Source: Deroplatys truncata
Taxonomy: Eukaryota; Arthropoda; Insecta; Mantodea; Mantidae
Reading direction: 5' to 3'
NCBI GenBank assembly: GCA_030765065.1
Contig: CM060978.1
Span: 218,135,498-218,199,497 of the forward strand
Length of the DNA stretch: 64,000 bases
A model generated the notes under the pieces. It was not told where the DNA came from and did no database searches. It worked only from the letters and a program-made list of their open reading frames with translations. Positions 11,797-23,279 of the stretch are shown here, piece by piece; position 1 is the first letter of the stretch, and each line of letters starts with the position of its first letter. Made by a program: the position numbers and the translations under genes.

Positions 11797-12673
11797 TGTT
11801 ATATTGTATTTCGACTGTTGGGGAGCCGGTCTTGACGTAGTTGTAACCACGTATGTTACCCGGTGGTCTTCGCCCCAATGTTTAAAAATATTAACTTTGT
11901 AATTTGACTGTTTCTTTAATTATTATATACTTATGTTTGCCTCGGCCTCGTCAGTATTATTGTTAGAGACATGGATTTCTTTGCAAGGAGTGGTGCGGCT
12001 AAGAATGTAGACTTACACAGATTATAATTTTTAATTCACTCCTTTTTATTCATTCTTGACACGATTTAAATAACACTTCACTGATATAGAGAACTGTGAG
12101 ATTCTTTTATTAAATACATGCACTTTTTAAACATGTAAACTATTTTCGTCTCACACTGAATACATATTAAACTTCCCGAGGACGCGTCTCGCGTCCGGTT
12201 AGGAACACTGTCTACAAGCAACTGACTTCTGAATTTGTAAATTTGGCTCCATTTCAGTTTCTGATTGGCTAATTCTACTCCAATAGAATACTTTTATTTA
12301 ATTTAAGTTTTTTTCTGGTTGTTGATTGACTATTTATAAACTATCTAAAAAATTATATTATTACTGCTCCAAGAATTACCATTAGTAGCATTATTAAACT
12401 TTCTAATTCATTATTGCCTCAAGTTTACCTCATTGGTACCTCATTGATAGCAACTTTTAACCTATTATTCTGACAGCTCCTACATTATTAAATTACGTAA
12501 TACATTCACATAACATTATTAAACATGTACATAATAACATAAACATTAATACAATGGCTGTTACATAATTTTATATGTTTTTTATACAGATATTGCTTTT
12601 AAGGCGGGCTTTTATTATATTTTATATTATATAATTAGATTAAAATCATTTAAGTGTTAAAAATACTGCCTCA
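11797..12673 (-). mobile_element. Decayed LTR (family B), minus strand
   Basis: Homologous over about 870 bp to the LTRs at 1465-2433 and 40984-41912 (shared 'gtggtcttcgcccca', 'gcctcggcctcgtca', 'ctgattggctaattctactc', and the outer end 'ctgcctca'). No 4-bp target duplication is visible at the ends I chose, so the inner boundary is uncertain or the copy is rearranged. No gag or pol adjoins it. Confidence 0.65.
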
Positions 12674-13480
12674 GCACAAACAAACACCGCTTGTTGTAAT
12701 TAGATGTGCACAGATTGCACTTCAAGCCTGCTTGTCCCTAGCTACTTGCCAACAAGCAAAGCGAATGAGCTTGTCTGCAAGACATTAATTTGCTATCTTT
12801 GCAAGTTGGCTACTTACGCCACATAATTGTAGCGCTGTGTGTGTGTTTTTTATTTCATAAAATATAGATTGTGAGCGATATAACTGCGGGGAAATTAATA
12901 AAATATCTCTAAGGGAGATCGAGGAGAAATTAATAAATAGATAACGTAAACTTATGAAAGAGGAGTCAATTGGAATTTAATTTGTGGAATAAGCCATTAG
13001 GTTTCCCACTGTATGCTTTTCTGTGCTTTTCCTGGCGAGGGACATCTAAGTTTCAAATCTACTAAAAAGCCGGTTACTCAGCGAATCTTATGATATTGTA
13101 TCATTTTAACATACCTCCTATTTCCCTATTTTAACCCCCTTCCATAATTATACTATACATTCAGATCATATTTGGTTATATTTATTTAAGCAGTGAAATG
13201 CTTTATTCATAGTTTAAGTTAATTGCTTTTAGTAACCACTTTAATTGTGAAATAAGTCATTTAAATGTCTGTATTACACAATAAAAGACCATTGTAATAA
13301 CTAACAATACTATTAAACATTCGTTTCTGAAATAAGCAAACTATTCCTACTGACAAAGCATATAGGCAAACACATAACTACTTTTCCTAATTACGTTAAT
13401 AACACAACAAACGGGCACTGCCGAGCTGCTACAGTGTGAGTACAGTAAGAAGAAACCTATGCAAGCAGGTCAAGATTCCC
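12674..13480. other. No recognised feature
   Basis: AT-rich spacer, nothing recognised apart from a short GT run near 12838-12848. Confidence 0.4.
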
Positions 13481-13976
13481 GTATCCTACCCAAGCCGGAC
13501 ACACTCTGTATACGGGAGTGTAGTAACCATTGCTTACTAGATATTACAAGCTGGCGTATCGGCGTGAGAACTGACAATAAAACAGGTCCCTGCGCAACGC
13601 CAATTTTTGCCGATAGAGGCCTCAACTATTCCCTAAACTTCTAACAGTCAGCTATAATGATAACGAAGTCTTGGCGACTTATTTCAAACATTGTTTACAC
13701 ATTTAATGTTCATGATGCTACGTATCACATAGATGGACCTTTATTCATTGTAGATTCGAATTATACAATAATAAATGCTTCACACTTCTGTTATAAAATA
13801 TAACGTAAATTACATACGAAATCCAAGAGCAGGGAGTTTTCCAATGGGCATATATTTCATTACGTGCAACACCTTTCTTAATAATAATTTTGTAGTGTGC
13901 ATGTCTGTGTGTGTGTGTGTTTTAAGCTCTTTAAACTGTAACGTGCAACATGGATTTAGTCGATAATTAAATAAAA

Positions 13977-14252
13977 ATGGTTTATTGCTGTGCACCTTAT
14001 TGTAAGTCAAGACAAGAAAAAGAATGTGGTTTGTCACTTCCATGCATTCCCAAAAGATAATGAACTAAAACAGATATGGTGCATAGTAATTTCTCGTCAA
14101 GGAGACAAACTGAGTTCTCTTTGAACAGCAGGACCAAAGTCTGTAGTCTGCAGAATGCATTTCAAACAAATTACAGCATCAGCACATCTAAAAAGTGCCT
14201 ACTGCTTCCTAAAGTTGTGCCATCAATATTTGAAGGTTTCCCACCACTTAAA
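13977..14252 (+). pseudogene. THAP zinc-finger domain relic
   Basis: Read with one frameshift and one stop, the translation gives nearly a whole THAP domain: MVYCCAPYC (first Cys pair), then FHAFPKDNELKQIW (conserved F-x-x-F-P-x-D and the invariant Trp), then PKSVVCRMHFK (the C-x-x-H pair), and finally PKVVPSIFEGFP, the AVPSIF box that closes THAP fingers. The frame changes within the first 60 bases and a TGA follows the Trp helix. THAP domains bind DNA in P-element-type transposases and their host derivatives. Nothing after the domain is recognisable, so the parent protein is unknown. Confidence 0.75.
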
Positions 14253-14795
14253 ACAGTGTTCAATCTTTAAGATACGGAAAAAAAAATTTCAAAATGAAAT
14301 GCGAAATGCATTTGCATTTTCTTTCTTTTCCAAATCATCCTTTGCAAAATTGTCCTCCATCACATCAAATTTACGATTAATAACTGGGGGTAAGTATCAT
14401 TGCTTCCTCGATATTACAGATATGTTAATTCTTCAGGAGCGCATAACACAATTTTCAATGTACGCATACTTTTATTGCTGCATATGGTGTTAAAATTAGG
14501 AGTTGTAAGCAAAGCTTACAAGCTTTAACATCTAAATGTCACTTTTATGGGGCCATTATATGCTACTTCAGAATTTTCAAATAGGTTAATAACGTTAAAA
14601 TAAAACCGATTTTACCTGATTTCTGCATAACTGTCACGTTCTGCGTACAATTCATTAGCAATGTTTCCAAGCTGCTTTAACCCACAAATATGTCATTTAA
14701 TGTTGGGTCCATTATGTATTACAGCACAGATAACTTACCAAGGTATTTCGTCTTAATAGATTAGTAATCCTAGAAAAACACAAATACAAGCCATG
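14253..14795. other. No recognised feature
   Basis: AT-rich sequence inside the inverted-repeat-flanked relic; a 112-codon frame through it (14155-14493) mostly runs out of frame with the THAP homology and is not supported. Confidence 0.4.
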
Positions 14796-15441
14796 TGTAC
14801 CGATCACTTTTTTTAAAAAATAACAGAAAATTGTTTTCAAAATGCTTTATTATCTTTGATTACCTTACACCTTACACTACTTCTCCGCATAGTTACCACC
14901 GTTATTCAGGCACTTGTAACGGGAACCCAGTTTTTGTATGTCTTTGTCAAAGAATGGAAGTCAAGTCTGCACTTGTTGTTTCACATAATCGCCGTTGAAA
15001 TATTTTCCATCAGGAACTTCTTAGATGAATAAACGGATTAAAATCGCTTGGTGCCAAATCTGGACTGTACGGAGGGTGGTCGAATTGTTCCCAACGAAAT
15101 AATGCGATCAGATCTTGAGCTTTTTTGGCTGTGTGTGGCCGGGCATTTTCACTCGTTATTGTTTCCCCATAAACCCCACACAATTGGCGATGAATGTTTG
15201 CCGGCGTAATATTTCTTGCATTCAATAAACATATCACTGATCTGACTTCACTGAGGGTGGGCGGTTCGATTGTTTGAACATATCGAAAGGCTTAACAACG
15301 GAAAACACTAAGTCACGATCGCTCGAGCTGCGTCTGGCTTCCTAATATATGGAGGAAGTACTCGCGCATGTTTAAAATCGCGACTGTAACGCTGTAGTAA
15401 CAAAATATTAAAACGGTACTTACTTTAAAAACACGCCTCAT
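14796..15441 (-). mobile_element. Internally deleted mariner (SETMAR-type end), minus strand
   Basis: The right boundary gives the terminal sequence TGAGGCGTGTTTTTAAAGTA read on the minus strand, the form of mariner ends of the type domesticated in SETMAR, next to a TA. The minus translation has the N-terminal helix-turn-helix region (ICLLNARNITPANIHRQLCG) joined almost directly to the catalytic C-terminus (NARPHTAKKAQ, DHPPYSPDLAPSDF), so most of the middle of the transposase is missing. The C-terminal KCLNNGGNYAEK block lies at about 14880-14930. The left end is decayed. It cannot make active enzyme. Confidence 0.75.
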
Positions 15442-15668
15442 ATACTCTCGATTTGTTTTTTAATTTCACAACGTACTACAATTCGCAATTAATTACTCAC
15501 TTTTACAATTCCGTAATACACAGCAATGACAGTTTTCTGGGTGTTAGGCTGTGACCAAGCGATTTTAGCGGCAATAAATGCAAATACGTGTCCAGGGACC
15601 CGATCAGGAACGAGAATACACCAGCTTGTAATATCTAGTAAGCAAACACACTGGACAGGCTGGGTATC

Positions 15669-16451
15669 CGCTCTCTAGATATTAAAGACCGAACTTAAGA
15701 AGCTTTAAACTTTTTAATTGTAGATTTAAATTTCATCAAAATCAAATGGTAGTTCATAACAACTTCTGAATGATAAAGGGAAAACAGCCAAACTATTATA
15801 TCGGATATTATTTCGTTGTAATAAATAATACAACAAAAGATAATGATAACCGATATCTGATACCTCTGTCCTTTGAGAAATTAAAATTAAAATGGAATGC
15901 ATTAAATGGGGAAAAAATAATGTGTTTTTGCTGCTGTATACGATCTTTGTAAGTCAAAACGTCATTTTAATACACGCCTCAGATGACTCTTATACAAAGT
16001 GTAGGTTTCTATGCAGACTTGCATATAGCGGCAGGATATTAAATTGATAGACGGGCAATTTCATATTTTCCAGCAGGAAGCGGCTGCAGAGGGATATTCA
16101 TGTGCACGTCGCCTTATGTAAGCTCTCTGTAACGGTGTCAAAAAACTCATATTGCAGCGAAGATCCAGGGTAGGGCAATTTCAGAATCTTAACAACGTTC
16201 ATTTCTGCATGCATTCTGCTATGTCACTTTCGTGCTTTTGCCATCTTTTATTATTCGCTGTGGACTGACGTAAATGACAAGCGTATTTATGATGTGCCAC
16301 TTTATATACTTCTTTTTGGTCTTTTGATAAAAATGTCAAATATTTAAATTGTGTTCACTTAAGTTTGATTTTATCGCCAAGCAACCACAGAGAGAAGTGC
16401 TCTACTGTTTGTGCTTACATTACTGCTAGATATTTAAGAGATTGTATCATC
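15669..16451. other. No recognised feature
   Basis: No gene recognised. Short frames only. Confidence 0.4.
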
Positions 16452-16740
16452 ATCACGCACTGAGCGAGTTGGCTTTGCGGTAATATGTAAGGCTCGCATT
16501 CAGAAGGTCCCGGATTCGATTCCCGTAGATCGCCCACTCTGACCATGGGTTTTTCGTAGTTTTTCCTTGTCGGTAGCGAATGCTGGGATGGTTTCTCATC
16601 TACCACGATTTCCTTTCCCATTTACCTTTCTTTCCGATTCTTTCTCATGTTGCATGTAGCTTCTGGTTTTTATGATGCATGTCCGTGGACATATAGTGCG
16701 GATGCTTACTTCATTGAAGGAGTGTTCTTGTAGACAATAA
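16452..16740 (+). repeat. tRNA-derived SINE
   Basis: Has an A-box-like segment ('gcgagttggctttgcggt') and, 30 bases on, a strong B box ('ggtcccggattcgattccc'), the two internal RNA polymerase III promoter elements of a tRNA gene. No cloverleaf closes, and the sequence runs on into a tail ('ggtttttcgtagtttttcc', 'gcgaatgctgggatggttt') like those of insect tRNA-derived SINEs. The 3' end is not defined. Confidence 0.6.
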
Positions 16741-17135
16741 AGGGCTCCCTAGATAGATGGGTCGTTCATCGTCCTCTCTGGGCAGCTCCAGTAGTGGGAC
16801 GGGTCTTCGTGTCAGGAACCGTTAGAGACTTCCGCACGTCTCTGTGGCTTGTCTGCCTGCGCCCTGTAGCCTCCTATCGTTCCTTCAATTTATAACTTCC
16901 TCCTAGGAAATGTTAGCTGCAATAGATCTCCTGAGCACGACCGTAACTTCCTCGTATCATGTCTAAAAATATCATAGGTAGGCGGAATATTCCAATTCCC
17001 CGACCGCTTATACAGACTTTACGAGACTCCGAGAGCTACTTCTTAATCAATCAACTATGAAATTGGTCCCAATGAATCTCTTTAGACTGAATGTACCCCA
17101 ATCCTGACCTCCTATCACGAGAAAACTGTCATGAT

Positions 17136-17195
17136 GGTACTGGACTTCGAATCCGGGTCTTCCGCTATTCGACAATCAACCATCCATGTGGACGA
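17136..17195 (-). repeat. Possible second tRNA-like SINE head, minus strand
   Basis: The minus strand reads 'gcggaagacccggattcgaa', resembling a tRNA B box, with an ill-defined A-box-like segment upstream. Weak on its own. Confidence 0.3.
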
Positions 17196-17199
17196 TAAT

Positions 17200-18039
17200 C
17201 CATTACGGCTTTTGAAATGAATTCCCCTACCTACGTGAAACTACAAATTTACGGCATGAAGCATAATGTTCTATGCCTCATTAGAACACTTTCCAACTTA
17301 AAAGATTGGTGAAAATGTTTTAACCTTCTGCTTTTCCGACCCCAAATATAAAACACTTCAGAATTACTAAAGATAACTACAACGCACGGTTTATTGCATC
17401 TGACTGCATTATATATCGACAAGAATAAAAACATCTGGTGTGTTATATTTACATAACTTTCACTATTGTTTATTTTTATATAGTTTCTATATACTATACT
17501 TGCTAAAGCTTATTTTTCTAATTCATGTTTACCAACATAAATCTTTGCAGAAATAGTTCCCTTACCATTTCATTGTAGGTATTACACAACCCATAAGAAG
17601 TAATCTACAGCGAATTTTCGACCATATGTCGGGACTATGGGCATGCCATAATGCACTTCCTTCTCCTTCCTAGGGTTCTCGAGTAGAGAGACGTAGGGAA
17701 AATAGGTTTTTGTAGTTTACTTCAGTTTGTTTTTACAACAAACACCTGGTGAGCGGATTACCCCAGTCAATGAACTGTAGGCACGAAACTGTAGTCCCCG
17801 AAAAACGATAAGAAATGCAATGCAGCCAAGGTATTACTGGCGCAAAACTTCTGGAATCGTGACCTTGATTGCCACTCCAGCTGCCGAGCCTAGGAATGGT
17901 TTATGTTTAGCTTAATCAACGAAAGCGATATAATACCTTTGCTTACTCACAGTGCGTAACACATACAGTCTGCATAGAAGGTGTCTGCATCTTGTAATTT
18001 CAAAGAGATCAGTACGTAAATAGTGCTTATTTTATATTT
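17200..18039. other. No recognised feature
   Basis: No gene recognised. A short stretch near 17500-17600 ('tttgcagaaatagttccctta', 'cattgtaggta') may be a scrap of the T-run family. Confidence 0.4.
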
Positions 18040-19563
18040 GTGATATTTATAACCATGGCTCCTACGTTTTCAAAGTTAAATGGTAAGGTATTACGTATTC
18101 AAAGCAGGGAAATAATTGCAAATGTCCTCGACTTCATGAAGCAAGAAGCAGAGATGAAGGAAGAAAATATATGTTTACCCGAGTTCCACAAAAGCCTTAA
18201 GAGAGTGAAAGAAAGAGTAGCCAAAGCAACTGTTGTTTCACTGAGTTCCGTTTCCAGATTTCTCAAAGACAAGAAAAACCATATGGATGAAAGAGTACCA
18301 TTTGACACACCTGTGATGAAACATAAGGTCCCTAAACGTATTACAGAAATAGACGATTTGGACAAATGCGTCATTCGGTGCACTATTCACAATTTCTATG
18401 TGGAAGAAAAAACTGTGCCAACAATAAGCAGATTGCTCATCAATCTGAAAGATGTCATAAATGTTCAAGGTGGTACTACAAACCTCAAATCCCGGCTATG
18501 GCACTGAATTTTGCAATCTGATACTAACTTTCCAAATGACTATAAGTTTATATGTAGTACTTATATCAGCATAAATTTTCAAGATGCTGCTACAAATCTC
18601 AGAAAAATTATAAAAGATTTAGGGTTTAAGTGGAAGAAAACGAAACCAAATAGGAGAGTTCTAATAGAAAAGCACGACATACGATCTCAGTTGGAAGAGT
18701 ACCTTACTCAGAGGTACAAATTAGAGGGTCAAACTATAGTGTATGAAGATGAGTCGTACATACACAGCAGTCATACATCATTTGAAAGTTGAAGTGACGA
18801 TGGCGAATTAGGTTTTCAGGCACCTGTTGCCAAAGGGCAAATACTTATTATCGTTCATGCTCGTTTCAAATGCCCTTCTTTTACAAGTCGCAACAAAAAA
18901 CAGGAGATTTTCATTAAGAAATGAATACAGAAAATTACCTGAAGTGGATCAACACCATGTTGATACCTAATATGCCTCCTGGGTCTATTCTGGTTATCGA
19001 CAATGCTTCACAATGTGGCAACACTCAAGTTGACAAACAACCTACCTCAAATTCCTTGAAAGAAGAAATAAAAACCTGGTTGCTTAGGCATAATATAACT
19101 TTTGATGAAAGCATGAGTAAAACAAATATAACTTAGTTAAAGCCAACAAATCCCTTCAGAAGTCTTAACTCGTAATACTTGGCCAGATATTGATGCAACA
19201 TCGCCATTATGTACATAGACTGCCACCGTATCTCCCAGATCTAAACCCAATCGAATTAATCTGGGCTGATGTCAAAAACTGGGTGGCCTGCAGAAATATC
19301 ACTTTTAAACTAAAAGATGTGGAGCAGCTATGTCGCCAGCGATTTGCAGAAATTGGAAGGCCAGAATGGGAAAATGTATATCGACATGTTGAATAAATTG
19401 AGAATCATTATTTCAAAAAATACGGAATTGCAGAAAATCAATTAGAAAAAAATCTCATCCAGGATAATGGTGCAGAAAGTAGCGACAGCGGCAATGACGT
19501 GAGTGATTCCGCAGAAGAGGAAGGGCTGTCAGGTGTGGAAGAACTGGAGGCAGATGGTTGACA
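18040..19563 (+). pseudogene. IS630/Tc1-like transposase pseudogene with acidic tail
   Basis: About 500 codons can be followed, broken by stops near 18505 and 18790, a frame change near 18915 and further breaks at 19130-19190. The N-terminal part (MAPTFSKLNGKVLRIQSREI, then SLSSVSRFLKDKK) is a helix-turn-helix region. The catalytic domain shows YEDESYIHSSH (first acidic residue), SILVIDNAS (second Asp) and LPPYLPDLNPIELIWADVKN (final Glu), the DDE_3 pattern of IS630/Tc1-like enzymes. The C-terminus ends in an acidic tail (ESSDSGNDVSDSAEEEG) before a stop at about 19561. The second stop (SFES-stop-SDDG) looks like a Trp TGG changed to TGA. A near-duplication of about 100 bp around 18466-18600 interrupts the N-terminal part. 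Inverted repeats were not found. Confidence 0.75.
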
Positions 19564-19842
19564 GTGTTTTTATATTAACGGCATTTTACAGCGGTGGATT
19601 TAAATATACTGTATATAACTATAACTATAAGTTTATCGTGTAGTGCAGTGCATAACCGGTGTGCGAATATTTGACAATGACTGTCCCACGCACTCCTGCA
19701 GCATGCAGACGACCGGTCACCTCTTGAACTGGTATGTAACTCGCTTCATAGCTGTCATTAAGATTTTCACGTGTCTAGAACTGTTGCGCCAGTTATAGTC
19801 ATGTAGATATTTAAATGTGGCGTGTGTAAAAGAGGAATAGAG

Positions 19843-20793
19843 TGACGCAGTAATTTGTATTACAAAAATGTAAATGTCAGAGTGATTGTAGTGTGAATAT
19901 GCATTGTTATGTGACATTGATTTGAGATGTTTGTTGATTGTAATCATTGTTGAGAAGTGGGTTTATACGGCCTTACTGAAACTGACAATAATAGCGTGCA
20001 ATAATGTAGCGAGGGGGTGAGCTGTTTATCATTATTAGAGACGAGCAAATGACGTCAGAGTGGCGTGTTTTTCTTAGAATTTGCGGGAACATTTTCCCTA
20101 GAGCATATGTTTTCGTAATTTTCATTGGATATAAATATACACGCTAATGTTGGCGCGTTTTATTAACCAATAGCAGCTCGGTTATAAATCTTTAGGCATA
20201 TCGGGCGAAGGAGTATAAATTCGTGTCAGAGTTAAGTTTCACGCAGTCCAACAGAAGCATTCGCGTATAAGACATCGATGAGTCCAACAGAAGCAGTCAT
20301 GGTGAATACATCGCACAGTTTATCGATTTGCAGGTTACGCGTAGCAAATTTATGAAAAATCTCTCGTGTTGTAAAGTTAATTACACAAAAACTTGAAGTA
20401 CGCGAATTAATAATGGGCAGTAAAGAAGTTATTATAACAGTTTCAGTTTGGCGAGTGTCAAGATTAATAGGTGAAAGTGAATAATGTGTTACGACAATAA
20501 AAGTGTAAAACAAATTCTTTTATCAGTGTTATCTTTGGATAAAAACTCTTTCCGTTTACACACCCTGTACAAGAGAAGTGCTTGACCGAGAAATCATAGC
20601 TAGCCGGAGGACAGTGAACCCAAAAATTAAATACAATAACAGGCGCTCAGCAAAAGATAACACGAAGTGACCGCGACAAATTGTCTTTCATACGTGCAGC
20701 AGATAAACAGTAGCATTTTCAACTACAAACATTAATACCACTGCATATTTGACTCCACAACGTGGGGCGAACACAAACATTAATACCGCCGCA
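19843..20793 (+). repeat. 5' LTR of the gypsy-type element
   Basis: Starts TGACGCAG and ends CCGCA. It includes a CCAAT-like box near 20165, TATAAAT at 20214-20220 and AATAAA at 20496-20501, which place U3, R and U5. Near its 3' end it contains a primer-site-like module ('tttgactccacaacgtgggg', about 20748-20771), which is also in the 3' LTR. Confidence 0.92.
20214..20220 (+). promoter_or_regulatory. LTR TATA box
   Basis: TATAAAT in the 5' LTR, about 280 bases before the AATAAA polyadenylation signal at 20496-20501. Both are conserved at the same offset (+9336) in the 3' LTR (29550-29556 and 29832-29837). Transcription would start about 25-30 bases downstream. Confidence 0.6.
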
Positions 20794-20796
20794 AAT

Positions 20797-20862
20797 TGGC
20801 TACCACAACGTGGGGCTAACAAACCGTTCTACTACAAATTGGTGCCCAGAACGTGGGGCGAA
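20797..20862 (+). promoter_or_regulatory. Tandem primer-binding-site-like modules
   Basis: Four bases after the 5' LTR, 'TGGCTACCACAACGTGGGGC' resembles the complement of the 3' end of insect tRNA-Lys, whose expected site reads TGGCGCCCAACGTGGGGC. A second, closer match (TGGTGCCCAGAACGTGGGGC) starts at 20840. The two are about 43 bases apart with related spacer, and a further copy lies inside the LTR. One of them primes minus-strand DNA synthesis; which is unknown. Confidence 0.65.
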
Positions 20863-21202
20863 TTAACCAGGAAGGGGCGAAGGAACCAGGACGTGGAGCG
20901 AATGGAGCAGTGAACTGAACTACAAGACGCAGATTCCAGAAACAACTCCAGGAACGACAGACGACGCGGATGAGTGGACATCGTAATTCCGAGATTAAAA
21001 GGCAACAGGGGAATTCAACTACAGGACACAAAAACATCGAGACGGCGTAGATTCATCATAATACGACGCAGAAGCGACATATACATCTAGGAGAGAGGGG
21101 CAGGAAGCTGGACATCAAAGCAACATCAACAGACAGCATCACAAAGGTCAGAGTATAGTAATTTTTTTTATCCTAAGAAAAAACAAAATTGTGAAAATTT
21201 AA

Positions 21203-23211
21203 ATGTACTTGAGGAGTGGTAGGATTAAGAAAACAATGTCTACTAATAATACTGAAGAAACAATTATGGAAGGGGATAATGTAACAGTTAGCTGTAATTC
21301 AATACAGGTTACAGAAAATACCTCAAACAATGTAGGATTTGAGGGAGGAAATGTTAGTGAAGAAAGCCAGAATAGAATAGCAGGAAATGTTAATTTTGAT
21401 GCTAGTATGATGATGGAAATGCTGAAAGATATTGTTAAGAGTAATGAGAAATTGAGGGAAGAAATTGTTAAGAGTAATGAGAAATTACAAAAGAAAATAG
21501 ATCGAAACAGGGAAGATATGCAAAAGAATAATAGGGAATTGAGGGAAGATATTGGTAAGAGCTTAGAACAAAACAGGGAAGAAATTGAAAAGAAATTTAT
21601 GGAGCTAGATAGTAGTATGATGAGAATGAGAAATGAAAATCAGGAAATGATAGCAAATGAGATAGGGGAAGTTTCAAAGAAAATGTCAGACATGAGCAGT
21701 GAAATATCTTACCAAAAATGTGAGGTTAATAATAAAAAATTGAACATGTTGATGTAAAATGTACAGAGCTAGGTAGCCGAATGAATAGTATTTCAAGCGA
21801 GTTAAGAGAGATGATGGAGGCTACAAATGCAGATTTAATTCAGGTGCAAGTTAATTTCAGAGGGGAGATATCTGAAATACAGAAGGAGTCAGAAACACAA
21901 AGAAATAAATTGTCTGAAGAAGTTAAAGTTTTGTCTATAGATTTGAATCAAAAGCTAACTTCTGAAATTAACAAACACCAAGCTGTTCAAAATGAGAACA
22001 ATAAAAAATTGGAACAGACAATAGAAAATCTGCAAGGTACTGTAAATAGGTTAGAATTGAATTCAAGGGTAAATATATGTGATGTTAATGTATCTGATGT
22101 ACGAAATAATGATAGAGGTAGTTCCTCAGGTATGACTAATAATGTGAGTGATGCGGCGGCTTCATCTATAGCTCATGCTGAAACTCAGAGTGCACAAGTA
22201 ACACTAGAGAATTTAAAGGTGGGAGTATGAAATTTGCAAAACTACAATCATATCTTAAGTGATTTTCCACTTCCAAAACTTAATGAAAACTCCAGTCCAG
22301 TACAGTTTATTGCAGACTTATCAGAGTATTTTCAAATTAAAAAGATACCTGAAGCATTGAAAATGATAGTTGTCAAAAGATGTTTGGACCAGAAAACTTT
22401 AGATTGGTTACAAATGGTATCAGGGAGTGAAATTTCATATGAATCCTTTAAGAGGCTATTCATGAACAGATTTTGGAATGTTACGGTACAGCACAGAATA
22501 CGGGCAATGCTTAGTCATGGACAATTTGATTCACGAGAGGGAATATCAATGACTGATTACTTACTGAAACATGCAAATCAGGTTAGGAACTTGTCATCTC
22601 CAATCAATGAGGAAGATTTTGTGAGTTTGCTCACAAGGCATTATCCTTTAAGGATACAAAATTATTTATTAATTGCAAAACCACGTAGCATCTACGAGAT
22701 GACAGAATTAATGACAGCTTTGGAACAGGAAGAAGATATATCTCGGGAGTGGGAGCATAGATTTTTAGATGTGCGAGATAGACGAAATTACCAAGGTAGT
22801 TATTATCACCAAAGCAGAGGACAAAACAAACGTTATGAGAATAATACCAGGCAACGGTACCAATCATACGTTCCAAATTTTGAAACACCGACGATAGATG
22901 GGAGACCAGGTCGACAGGAACAAATAAATTACGTCAGGACAGAAAGATTGCCGGAAAGAGGGCAAAATCAAGGAAGACGGTACATTAGACAAGGGGGAAA
23001 TTTCACTCACTGGAGGGAAAACAATAACCGGGAAAGATCTGAGCAACGGCAAGAAAATTACATGCCAAGGGGACATAATGTCAGAAATCGAGGATTTCGA
23101 ACTCGAGGAAGGGGAACTGAAAACAATGGTAGCGAAAATGAGATAGATTTAGCTCCTGTTAGGAATGGCAGTCCCGTAAGTGAACATGGAAGTAACCAGG
23201 AAAACTGTTAA
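21203..23211 (+). pseudogene. gag: gag-like gene, broken
   Basis: Three open segments (21203-21757, 21781-22230, 22234-23211). The first break is a frame change; the second is a lone in-frame TGA at 22228-22230. The N-terminus MYLRSGR resembles other gypsy-type gag starts. Residues from about 60 on are Lys/Glu/Asn-rich with repeats such as 'IVKSNEKL', predicting a long coiled coil. The third segment contains the capsid-like region (FPLPKLNENSSPVQF, then DYLLKHANQVRNLSSPINEE) and an Arg/Gly/Gln-rich tail (RGFRTRGRGTENN). No CCHC zinc knuckle is present, so RNA binding would rest on the basic tail, as in gypsy-type errantiviruses and relatives. Gag would form the particle. I chose the first ATG after the leader. 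Confidence 0.75.
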
Positions 23212-23279
23212 TAGACTCCTGTGCAGTAGGTTCTCAGGACGTCTTTAATAATTCAGTATCCATTACCAATACAAATAAT

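Larger units (their letters stand above)
13481..15668. mobile_element. Inverted-repeat-flanked THAP relic, possible P-like element
   Basis: Segments at 13481-13615 and 15566-15668 are inverted copies of each other: the left arm contains 'ttgcttactagatattacaa' followed by 'gctggcgta', and the right arm contains its reverse complement 'ttgtaatatctagtaagcaa'. Similarity extends on both sides (left 'aacaggtccctg', right 'cagggaccc'). Between the arms lie a THAP-domain relic and a younger mariner. A partial third copy of the motif occurs near 14398-14425. This layout suggests a non-autonomous or decayed THAP-transposase element, but no target duplication was identified. Confidence 0.45.

Noticed and set aside
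1465..12673. LTRs at 1465 and 11797 as the two ends of one retrotransposon
   Set aside because: The first has its own perfect ACTT duplication on both sides, and the 9.4 kb between them contains P-like, mariner and T-run sequences but no gag or pol.
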